Below are positions 24,824-35,232 of a stretch of 64,000 nt of DNA, in pieces (position 1 is the first letter of the stretch; each line of letters opens with the position of its first letter). This DNA comes from Colletotrichum lupini (lineage: Eukaryota > Ascomycota > Sordariomycetes > Glomerellales > Glomerellaceae), in the NCBI RefSeq assembly GCF_023278565.1, contig NC_064682.1:2232001-2296000 (forward strand). Reading direction: 5' to 3'. The notes under the pieces are model-generated. The model was not told the origin of the DNA, searched no databases, and saw only the letters and a list, made by a program, of their open reading frames with translations. A program made the position numbers and the translations under genes.

Positions 24824-25835
24824 CACGAGGCGATGTCCTTGATCTCTCGTAATGGAGATGTGGAACGACTTCCCACTACAATATGTGCCGAAGACACCAT
24901 CCGCACTTTGAGACCCAATCTACCGTAAGTGAAAGACTGTAACTTCTAGCTTCTCGATCTTGACTAAACTCGGCCAGAAAAGGAATGGTGGAAGGAAGGC
25001 GTTGAGGAGGGATGAGGAAGAATGATACCACGAAGTATATGATGACGAAGACGAAGGCCAACACGATTGTCCAATGGCCCCAACGTCTCAATACCTAGGC
25101 GCTGACCAGTGGGAGGGGAGCAATTGGTAGCTTGCATCCCCGACGGGGGAACTCAGAGTTCCATTGCACCGCTCCCGAGTAAGTCCACATTACTGCGTAC
25201 ACTAAACATCTCACCCCTGTCGAAACTTCAAGCCCTTGGCCCTTGTTGCCTTTAAGGATAAGGTAGCTCCCCGCCATCATGTTGACGTTCTTTTCCAAGA
25301 ACTCTTCACCTTACGTGCCATGATACCATCAAGGGTACTTACAACCAGACTTCAACGATGTGCCAAGTCAATCTAGCCTGTGATCACCTTGTTCTTTGGA
25401 ACCCAGGTCGGTCTCAGGTGTTGCTTCCGTCGTGGTGAACTGATGAGGTACCTAGTGGGCACGTTTCCAGCGGAGCTTGGGGGGGTCGGACCCATGCCCG
25501 GGCTGGAGCTTTCCCTGTCTCGAGCTCAGCACTAGCGAATGCGATAGCTCCCGCACCCGCCACCCCGTGCCGGCTAACGGCAGGGCACAGGGGGACCCCA
25601 ATTCTGCTACGAACTTCCATCTGTCTCAACAAGAAGCACCGTGTAATAAAGCCCTCGTGGCCGCCAGATTGAACCTCCAGCCGATTTGCAAGGAGCTACA
25701 CATCGGACGCTTTGCATGTGATCTGGTCACCTAAACTCTTCTACCTGTACAATCAACTACATTAACTGCTCAACCGGCCACCAGTGTTAAACGAAATCCT
25801 GCTACGACAGCTACTTGCATCTCGACGTCATCACG
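24824..25835. other. divergent intergenic region P450 / methyltransferase-like
   Basis: 1 kb between divergent starts. On the minus strand, 24876-25091 opens a 71-codon frame whose first half is strongly hydrophobic (a single membrane-span-like segment). A further frame lies at 25095-25298. Neither has a known family, and neither joins the P450 model in frame with consensus splice sites that I can see. They may be leader ORFs of the P450 transcript or chance. Confidence 0.4.
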
Positions 25836-26801
25836 ATGGCGCCTCTCGTCCCGCGATTCCACCTCTTTGAGATTGACGACCAGACTTGGTGAGTTGCGCC
25901 TCCCAATTCCTACTTTCGCCTTTCACAATTCTCTCTGTCATCGCAGAAAGCTAACACATCCTCTCCCAACCCCAGGTTCCCCTCTTTCCTCCGAGCCTAC
26001 GTCCAAGAAGGCCTCCACGCAGCCTGGGTCTACCGCGTCCCCGTCCTCCAAACCTCTTCCCCGGCCCGCGTCGCCGCCCAGATCCTCCAGCACGTCCTCG
26101 GCCCCCGCCTCCCCTCCTACACCTTCATCGACTTCTGCGCCGGCTCCGGCGGTCCCACCCCGGCCATCGAGCGCTTCGTCAACCGCCACCTCACCGCCCA
26201 GAAGCAGCCCAACGTCGACTTCGTGCTGACGGACCTGCACCCAAACACCGAGTCCTGGGCCCGCGCCGCCGCGCGCAGCGAGCACATCGGCTACGAGCCA
26301 AAGAGCGTCGACGCCGCGCACGCGCCGCGCGAGCTGGTCGACGGGTATACCTCCAAGGGCAAAAAGGTGTTTCGGCTGTTTAATCTGGCGTTCCACCACT
26401 TTGACGACCCGCTGGCGAAGGCGATTTTGAAGAATACACTCGAGACGTCGGACGGCTTCGCTATCATGGAGCTGCAGGGCCGCGACCTCTTGTCCTTCAT
26501 CATGCCCGCGGTCCTCGGTATCGGCTGCTTCATCTTCGCGCCGCTCTACGCATGGAGGCTACGCAGCTTCTCCGTCCTCGTTTTCACCTATCTCATTCCG
26601 ATTATCCCGTTTGTGTTGGTGTTTGACGGGTACATTTCTGCGCTGAGGACGCGGACGCCGGACGAAGTAGAGGCGTTGATGAAGTCGTGTGGCGGCCGGA
26701 CTGAAGGGTGGGAGTTTAAGAGCGGTAAGGAGATATATATGCCACCTGTTGGGTCTGTGAGATGGATCGTGGCGGAGAAAATTTCATCTAGGGATTGGTA
26801 G
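25836..26801 (+). CDS. membrane-associated methyltransferase-like protein
   Basis: Exons 25836-25888 and 25976-26801 give 292 aa. The N-terminus reads MAPLVPRFHLFEIDDQTWFP. A Rossmann-type SAM-binding motif I is visible as FIDFCAGSGGPTP (68-80), followed by a strand ending DFVLTDLHPN and the segment FRLFNLAFHHFDD, which resembles the post-II/motif IV region of class I methyltransferases. Two hydrophobic segments follow (about 191-210 and 217-238), then a short soluble tail ending SSRDW. The combination of a class I methyltransferase fold and two C-terminal membrane segments suggests an enzyme held at a membrane. The substrate is unknown. I recall similar uncharacterised proteins in other fungi but cannot verify this here. 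GC-rich codon use fits a native gene. Confidence 0.72.
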
Positions 26802-27436
26802 ATGCGGGGGGCTATGAGAAAAAGAGGAAGAACCTAGACTGAGAGAACATACAAAACTACAAAGTTACGAAGACAAGACCGATTTCCTGTTGGGTTTGAT
26901 CTACCATAAAGATTTCATGTGCTTGTATGGCATCACTACTTGACAACGCAGGCACACTGGCACTGAGAGATGACTGATTGTAACTTACATCCTTGATGAA
27001 GTTAATACCTTTGTTACAAATTTCCCCCCTGGGGCGAGTTGAGAACAAGTTGGCCAGTGACAAGTTCTGAGAGAGGAGGTATCGCATTTTGCTCAAATCG
27101 GTGCACTGCAGCCAGTGTAGTTCAATGAGGTTGATAGTAGACATTGGTGGTGGGTCGGAACATTCACATTCAAAATTTGGAACGGTAATTTTGCTTCATG
27201 TTTATTGTCATTCTCATTCTATGAAATGAAGCCCAGAACAGACATCACTCCGTTTTGACACCAAATCCCCAAAACTTGCCGCGGTATCCAATCCACGCGA
27301 CAATTATGTTCGTGTCGGAACTATGTCGACGACACATCCTGATTTCCCAAAGTTGTACCCAAAAGATGATTAAAGAAAAGAGTCCTTCATAAATCCATAA
27401 ATATGATCGCTAATCAACTCAGAGCATGCTTGCGCT
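26802..27436. other. convergent 3' region, methyltransferase-like / PCK
   Basis: 635 bp between two convergent stop codons, holding both 3' UTRs. No gene was recognised. Confidence 0.5.
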
Positions 27437-30398
27437 TTAAACGACGGGACCGGCCTTGACGACCTCCTCGGTCGCTTCGCTGGCGTACTTCTTGAAGTTC
27501 TCGTTGAAGAGGGTGCCGAGCTTCTTGACCTCGGTGTTGAAACTGTCGTTGCCGGCAGTCCAGGCAGCCTTGGGGTTGAGAAGCTCGTCGGGGACACTTG
27601 GGCAGGTCTTGGGAACCTGGAGGTTGAAGACTTCGTAGGTCTCGTACTCGACCTTGGCGAGCTCGCCAGAGTGGATGGCGTCGAGGATGGCACGGGTGTA
27701 CTTGAGGGGGCAGCGCTTGCCTCCCTGAGCGGCACCGGCACCGACCCAACCGGTGTTGAGGAGCCAGGCGTTGGCGTTGTGGTGCTCGATCTTGTCGGCA
27801 AGCATCTTGGCGTAGCGCATGGGGTGCAGGGCCAGGAAGGGCTGGGCGAAGCAGGAGGAGAAAGTGGCCTGGGGCTCGGTGACACCGTCCTCAGTTCCGG
27901 CCATCTTGGAGGTGTAACCAGAGATGAAGTGGAACATGGTCTGGGCGCGGTCGAGCTTGGAAATGGGAGGCAGGACACCGCGGGCGTCGCAAGTGAGGAG
28001 GATGATGTTGGTGGGGTGAGATTCTGACATGCAGGGAATCTTGGCGTTGCTGATGTACTCGATGGGGTAGGCGCAGCGGGTATTTTCTGTCAGGGTGCAG
28101 TCATCGTAGTCGACGGCACGGGTCTCGGGGTCGAAGACAACGTTCTCAAGGACGGAGCCGAAGCGGATGGCGCCGAAAATATCGGGCTCCTTCTCGGCTG
28201 ACAAGCCGATGGTCTTGGCGTAGCAGCCGCCCTCAATGTTGAAGACACCGCGGTCACTCCAGCAGTGCTCGTCGTCACCGATCAAGGCGCGCTGAGGGTC
28301 GGCAGAGAGAGTGGTCTTGCCAGTGCCTGACAGACCGAAGAAGAGGGTAACATCGCCGTTCTTGCCCTCGTTGGCAGAGGAGTGCAGAGTGAGGACGTTG
28401 TGCTTGATAGGCATCTCGTAGAAGAGGACGGTGAAGACACCCTTCTTCATCTCACCAGCGTACTCAGTACCGAGAATGACCATCTCCTTCTCGGCGAAGT
28501 TGATGGCGACTGAGGTGCCGGAGGTCATACCCTCGGTGTATCTGTTGGCGGGGAAAGAGCCGGCATTGTAGATGGTGTAGTCGGGGTGGAAGTGCTCGAG
28601 CTCCTCACGAGGAGGGCGAATGAGCATGTTTCTCATGAAGAGAGCATGGTAGGCGCGGGCGCAGATGACACGGACACGAATACGGTACTTCTCATCCCAG
28701 CCGGCGTAACCGTCGACGACGTAGATACGGTTTCTGGTGTTGAGGTAGTCGATGGCACGCTCGCGGTTGATCTTCCAGACCTAAAAATCTCACATGTCAG
28801 CGAATGCTCAAAGAGAGGTTGGCCCCGGCGTTGGATGTGGGTCCAGCGCCGGGAGAAGCAGGAACATGGAGGCCGTCGGCACGCGGGGTGGGTGTGGCAG
28901 GAGAGAATGGGTGACAGGAGTGGAGTCATGAGAAAAAGGTTTAGCGCGGCTTTGCATTGGAAAGTGCGGGGCCGGCAACCAACTGCCTTCTTTTCTCATG
29001 CGCTGCACCCAAGGCCCAAAGGGGAACGAGGAGGGGTTGCAGCCTTTGATGACGACACTCCCAGTCGCAAAACTGCACCCGAGGAACCTGGCGGGGAACA
29101 TCGGGGGAAAACATTGGATGAAGAGCCATCTCGATGAGTTCCCTCCGGCATGAACCGATGCGATGCGCCTGCATCGGTTCCTCGGATTTGTGCAGAAAGG
29201 ACCAGCAATAGCGGACTTTTTGCTTGCTGCGCGCAGGTGTATACCGATAGCAGTGCCGAGCTGAAACATGACGCATTCATTGACAGCAAAGAAGTCTTCG
29301 GCAGTGCCTGAGTTCGTTTCGCTGCTGACTCAGAGTAGGGCTCAAGCTTGCAGCAGAAAAGGGCCCAGACACTTTCCAGAGTGACTTTTTTGCTGTCTCC
29401 GAAAGGTCGCGTGACAGACGGCTCTGTTTGGGTGCAAGCGCAGTTGCCATGGCTGAGTGTCTTGGGGGGAAATGCGAATATCCAACCGATGACGAGCCAC
29501 ACAGACAAAGGACCAAGGGGAAGCGTGCCCACAGCACCATGACTCGATCTGGGTTGCGATTTCTCTTACCTCGGGTGACATGGGCTTGTTAACGGGGCCC
29601 CACCTGGTGAACATCGTGTTAGCAAATAGTTACGCATTCAATGGTCAGCGCCAGCCGTTCTGAAGCTGTGCGTGTTGACTACTCTGGCTTTGGAGAGGGA
29701 GAAGCTTACCAGATGTCGTTCTTGGAGCTGTCCTCCTCGACAATTCGCTTGTCCAAAGGCGAACGACCAGTCTTCTTTCCAGAGTAGGCAGTCAAGGCAC
29801 CACTTGATGTGATGGCGGAACCGGTCTCGTAGACGAGGGCATCTTCGTAAAGGGCGGGGACGGAAGGGTTGGGGATAATGGCGACACGGTCGTAGTCAAT
29901 GTGCGCGGTCTCGTGAAGCTCCTCCTCGAGCTCCGTGTGCTCCTGGTGAGGACTGCAAGTTGTGGGTTAGCCAGCTGTTTCTTGTGTTTTTTTGTCCAAA
30001 AACTGGACTTGCTGAACCAAGAAACAGCAGGGAAACTTACGCAACACCACCAGGGTGGAGAGGAGTCTTGTTAACGTTGCTAGCGATCACTGAAGGCGCC
30101 ATGTTAGCTACAACTTGTCGATTGGTAAAATTGAATGATGGTGATATTTTTTTTGGGTGAAGTGACAAGTGGTATAAGGAAAGGATGAGACCAAGACTGA
30201 GTTTGCGTTGTTGTGGAAAAACTCGGGAAGGGGATGGGTGTATAAGAGGGTATATGACGATATAACGGAGATGGGATGTAGTGTGGACGTACTCTTGCGT
30301 AAGTCTGCTTGGGTTCCTTCTGCGAGAATCTGAGACTTTGGGCCTTTAACTTTGGGATCAGTGTAGGGAGAAGCAGTTCTCTGGACGGGATCCTTCAT
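27437..30398 (-). CDS. PCK1: phosphoenolpyruvate carboxykinase (ATP)
   Basis: First committed step of gluconeogenesis: oxaloacetate + ATP to PEP + CO2 + ADP in the cytosol. Exons 30293-30398, 30041-30089, 29710-29952, 29570-29603 and 27437-28780 give 591 aa, close to other filamentous fungal enzymes. The kinase loop is [13 protein letters not shown], with the metal/ATP site LIGDDEHCW and the substrate-binding stretch [15 protein letters not shown]. The C-terminus ends KAGPVV. Two starts are possible. The 5' exon ([12 protein letters not shown]...ADLRK) joins in frame through GTACGT/TTCAG to [15 protein letters not shown]. Alternatively an ATG at 30102 gives MAPSVIASN and 560 aa. An in-frame ATG at 30464 is a third option. 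The intron between 28780 and 29570 is 789 nt, far above the local norm. Expected regulation is induction on acetate or lipids and glucose repression, but no site was proven here. Confidence 0.95.
28781..29569 (-). other. PCK1: 789-nt intron of the PCK gene
   Basis: Bounded by GTAAGA at the donor (29569) and ATTTTTAG at the acceptor (28781). Joining the two sides restores the conserved [14 protein letters not shown] junction, so the intron is real. Its composition is normal, not RIP-like. It contains several short open frames on both strands, none with recognisable domains, and no obvious transposon ends. Confidence 0.85.
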
Positions 30399-33300
30399 GG
30401 TTATAAAGAATTGAGTCGTTGGACGGGTAGGTCTTTGAGATCGGGTGAAGATGGTTTGGGTCAAGGCTTGGAGGCTTGTGGTTCTCGTCCGCTTTCAGGG
30501 ATCGCGAAAGGAATCGTATCCACACTTCTGGAATAAATTGGCCGGGGTGGACGGAGTAAGATGGGAGTGTGAGACTGGTGAGTACAAGTGTAGACAAAGC
30601 TGCTTTGGGTGGCTTGGATCTGAAGCTGGGCCGAGGATAGAAGGGCCAGAATGGGGTCTTGGACTTATAAGAACGGGCGCGGCGTGTGGAGTCGCGGGGG
30701 CGAAGACGCCGATGTCACTGGACGAATTGCCGTTGCTGCGAGCTTCACGATATTATCTCGGGTTCGGCGGAGGGGCGTAGATCCCTGTGCGGGTTCGGGA
30801 TAGAGGAGGAATAGGGACAGAATCGGGGAGAGTTGGGGAAGACTTCTCGGGAGAACGTCTTGTCTCGATCCCTTTGTCACTTTGTATCTTTGCATGGTCC
30901 TTCCTAGGTTGGGAATGGAGGCGTGTAGTTTACACTAGCACGACTAGGTACGGGAGAAAATGTGTGGAGGAAGTTGGAGAGAGGGGTGTCAGGGGTGTGT
31001 GATGAGGGCGTGTGGGCAGTGCAAAGGTAGGAAAAAGACAAAATGAAGAAAAAGAGACATGCAGCAGCAAGTTGAAGAGTGCGAGGGCATATCGGATTGC
31101 CTCATCGTCCCAAGATAACGAGGGCCCGAACTTGCCCGCCGTGTTTCCCTTCGGGCCATGTTATCGCGGGGCTAGGGGGGTGGAAGTGGTTGCGGCAAGG
31201 CAAAGTGAAGGAGCCAAATTTTACCATGTTCTCTTCGACAGCGTCTATCATGATGCACAATCCTGCAATCCACAAATCCCACCCTGATCTGAGGTTTGAA
31301 TCTGGAGCCTTGGAAGTACTTTCTTCTGCCTTAACCAAGGCAAAGAGTACACCCCTCCATCCCCCCTCCTGTTGGCGCATCCCCACAATCTGCGGGCTTC
31401 CTCCGTCTGTCTCCGTTGCGTCGGCCTGGTCCTCCCGAATCCTGGCTAACTTACCTCATCTTTGAAGCCGTCCACCTTCCCAGTACGTAAGTTGGGTATG
31501 CCAATTCACCATAGAGAGATGCGAAGGGGTCGTCTTGTGCATTTCTGCCCGTCTTTTACAGGTACCCCATACTGGTGACGCTTCGTCATTGGCTGCCGGT
31601 TCCTCTGTAATGCTGTTTGGCAAAAGGTACATGGAGGTACAACAGTCAACAGACGAAAGAGTTCGGGCGGCCTCCGGGACAGACACGCTTGTCGCTCCGC
31701 TACATTGCCCTCAAATGTTGAAATCCCAGGAAACGGCAGCCCGAAGAACAACTTCATTGGTGCTTAAGCTAGCTACATCATCGAACAGGAAATAGGATAC
31801 TACCTCGATATGATTGGGCGCAAAACAGAGATCATAACGTGGAGGGGGATCCCGTTACACGTCGGCGCGAAAAAGAAGGCCGGACCATGAAGATCAATTA
31901 TCCCACCCGCCGTTCACCCGGATAATTATTCAAATCTTGCTGGGGGGCCCGGGGAAAACCTCCCCTTGCCGCACCTTAGGTCATCAAGCCGGACAAAGCC
32001 GCGTGCACGCCGAAAGTATGTCTGCGAATTGCGCAAGGAAGCCACAAAACTTCGGCTTCTGACTCGGCATCGAGTCAGCCTCGAATTAACGCTTCTACCT
32101 GCTCGGGTCGAACGCGACCTCGAATTAATGTGCCAATAGAGCAGAAACGGGTTTCCTGAATCAAAAAAGCATACGAATCAAGTCACGCGTTCCGTGCCGT
32201 ACCTGGTCCGTCCGTTCAGATCGGTACGTACACCGACGTCTCCGTCTCAGACCTGGACACTGAGCAGTTGCACATGCTATACCAAGGTATCTCCCATCTG
32301 TATGTGCAAAGTATAGACTCACACCTGCGTTCGATTACCGCGGTGCCTTGCCGCATCTACGCACTACTGTCTAAGTTATGCACCCCCGCTCCCCTCTTCG
32401 TAGGTACCTTCCACTGTCCAGCCCAGCCTGCCTTCACCCCGTCTCCCGCTCAGCCCAGTGAGCCCAGCAACAGGGGGGAAGAAAAGCACACGCAGCCAAG
32501 ACTTCAAGACAGGTCGGTTTAACATGGCATTGGGAACATTTAGGCCAGTTCTCTTTTTTTGGTCTGATCTTTTTAGCTGCCTACTGCGGCGGCCCCTATC
32601 AGTATGTTACCCTGCGGGCTGGAGTTCTGGGAAATCTCAATGGAACTTGGCAAGTTGCGGCTCCGAATCTTTCCACAAATCTGAGAAGGAGCTACCTTAC
32701 GCAGCATTCAGCGCTTACACGGAAAGTCTATACGTATTGAATACATATGGTTTCTAATGCTCTCTTCGTCCCTCTCCCCGTTACATGTTTCGTCCCCGCT
32801 TTGAGCCAGTCCCGAAGTCTTTGAACCCTCCACGGCACTTCCGTTCTCACTTTTTCCCTCGTCTGCCATTTCTGATACTCACCGTCAGTTTTGAAATTGC
32901 GTTCTGTCAAGTTTCCAGCTGTTGCTACCCGGCACCAAGCTGCCGTCAGCTGTCTCTGTTTCTATGCAAAGAAAGCTGAAACAGCATTCACGATAATAAT
33001 TAGGAACCTGAGCCACTTCCCAAGTTCCGATATCAAGAAGTTGGGACCAGTGTGTGCGCGTGCGCGTGTGCGTCTCTTGTTAAGCCCAACCCCGCCAACG
33101 CATCGCGGCAATGCAATGCGAGCAACGGAACACCTACCGGTAAAGTACCATGGCCCATCTAGCACACCCCTCCCCTGCTTGGTCTTCCGTAGGTAGTCTC
33201 TCGATCGGGCTTTCACGGGAACGATTGATGTGTATAATGTGGCTATGTGCAAGGAAGAAACATTAGAAACATAGCTCTGAATCAGCCATGTGTCTTTATG

Positions 33301-35232
33301 CACAAATCCTCCTAATAACCCTTGGTATTGAGCGGGATGAGCCCCGAAATCTGACCAAAAGATGACGTTCAAGTTTGCTGCTACCTCACGTCGAGAGCCG
33401 CCTGGCCCCGCTTCGGAAACCCCTCTAAATTGCCCCTCCACATAGCCGAGCATACCTAGGACTTCGGTCCCCAGGCCCCACGCTCGCTGTCTATCCGGAC
33501 GGATACAGGTACCTGAGTATATACGCTAGCGCAGACTACCCCGCGCCCCACGGGTCTCTACCAATGAGAGATGTTCTGGAAACACAAAGGCTGACCTTCA
33601 GCTTCTCATTCCGACTTCTCCCGACTCTTGCTTCGGAATTCCCAGCTTTTTGCTCTCTTTTTCACCAGGTCTTGATTGTATCATATTGAACCGAATTTTG
33701 AACTAAATAGGCATGATAGATAGGGGAAAAGGGAGACATTGGTGTGCGACTGTCACATACTACGTGTTCCGGTTGCCTCTGGTTCCTCAATCGTCTAGGG
33801 CTATAACACAACTCGATGCAGGGGGGGAGGGGGCGGTCAATCAAATACGGCTCCTACTGGGGCTGAATATTGATCCCATGGCCGTTCCGTCATATTTTGT
33901 GTATATTCTTCCTGTGCGGCGTGCCTGAGCAAACGAATAGTACCTAACCTAAGCCTACCAAGGAAGGGGTGTGTTTTTTTTACACGAGAAAAGTCGAGAC
34001 TTTGCTCATTCGCTTTGATGGCTGATACTATTACGTACCTAGCCTCATTCCCCAGAGCCATGTGACGGACAGAAAAAGGAGGTCACCGACTCACCTTGCC
34101 CAGGCCAAGCCTTTCCAGCCCGTATTAACTCCCAAGCATGGGGTAAGTGGTCACTCGGAACTTGCACGTTTTCAAAAAATTCTCTGGGGTAATGAGGAGG
34201 AGGGCGGAGGAACGACACCAAAAAAAGAAGAACTGAGATGGCAGCATCTCCAGACTCCAGACTTTCTTCCCCGTGGACTGGCCTGGCCATTTCGGAGGAG
34301 GCTCCCTCCCTCCCTCCCACCTCTAAGCTCTTTTCTCTCCCATCCAACCCCACGATGCTGGGCTGGGTTCCAGCCTTCCAACGTGACTTGACGGCTCGGG
34401 AAAAACGCATTACACACCGTGACAACACTGTCCATCGCATCCAGTTGGAATTGGCAAGCCTCCATTAGGCCGGCATCACCCCCTTCGGCTCCGCTACTGC
34501 TCCACAGCAGATTGCCGTCCGTCATATCTCGGCTCCACAAAGCCAACTTGTTCTTTTTTTTCTTTTCTGCCCATACACCCATGTTGATTGTCAAGTTCCC
34601 AAAGTCGTGGAGACTCGAGGAGGGCTTCTGGGCCCAAAGATCCTCCCCTCCAAGCACGAGAATAACTCGGAGCTGCCGATGACCGCGGGGGCGGGGTGGG
34701 CCATATCTTATCACTGCCCCAATGCCCCCCCCGAGAATGCCCTTATCATCGGAATCAATCGGAAGTGCAAAGAGTTCCATGCAGTCACCTCGGATTTCGT
34801 CAATCCTGATTCAGGCGCACATAATCACCCCTTCCGTACACATCACACACATGCACAGGGTCAAAACGTGAAGCCATCGTCATGCGCTTGTTTGACAAGG
34901 TTTGAGGTTGATTTTGAGTTTTCGAACCGTTCTTTCCGTCCCTACCCTTCCTAAATCCTCTTTGTTCCGAGAATGCCACGTACGGGGTCTATCATGCCGA
35001 GCCTTTCGCGGCCCGGTTCGTGTAAACGGCAATGGCCGCCCCCTTTTCCCCATGACGTCGCTATATTCTCTTTTACACATTTCCGCGCTGCTTTCTATGC
35101 ACATTGGTCATGGCCCAGAACAGGTTCATCATGTTCCTGCGAACGTTCCTTACGCCTGCCAAATCCAAGGAGCGCTCGGCTCTCTTCCTCCGCCTGAAGT
35201 CAGCCGTGGGTTTCGTGTCATCTGGTATCAAC
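30399..35232. other. 4.8-kb intergenic region PCK / eRF3
   Basis: The second longest non-repeat gap in the gene block besides 8161-11944. It lies between two minus-strand genes, so most of it is upstream of PCK. It has scattered frames of up to about 200 codons (for example 34172-34780 minus) with no recognisable domain and low-complexity content. Homopolymer and CCCTCCCTCC tracts occur near 34300. An alternating TG/CG run lies at 33051-33072. It may act as a long regulated promoter or carry a noncoding transcript. I see no protein gene. Confidence 0.4.
33051..33072. repeat. alternating purine-pyrimidine (TG/CG) run
   Basis: 22 bases of strict alternation of pyrimidine and purine made only of TG and CG steps. 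Such runs can adopt the Z conformation under supercoiling; this is general knowledge, not shown here. Confidence 0.8.

Noticed and set aside
25867..26399. frames of 120 (+) and 153 (-) codons
   Set aside because: Frameshifted and antisense shadows of the methyltransferase-like exon 2, with Pro/Ser- and Gly/Glu-rich shadow composition.
28586..29137. 183-codon plus-strand frame across the PCK exon/intron border
   Set aside because: Antisense to a PCK exon for the first part and inside the 789-nt intron for the rest; no domain.
34172..34780. 202-codon minus-strand frame between PCK and eRF3
   Set aside because: No recognisable domain, low-complexity Lys and Ser runs, and competing plus-strand frames across the same bases.
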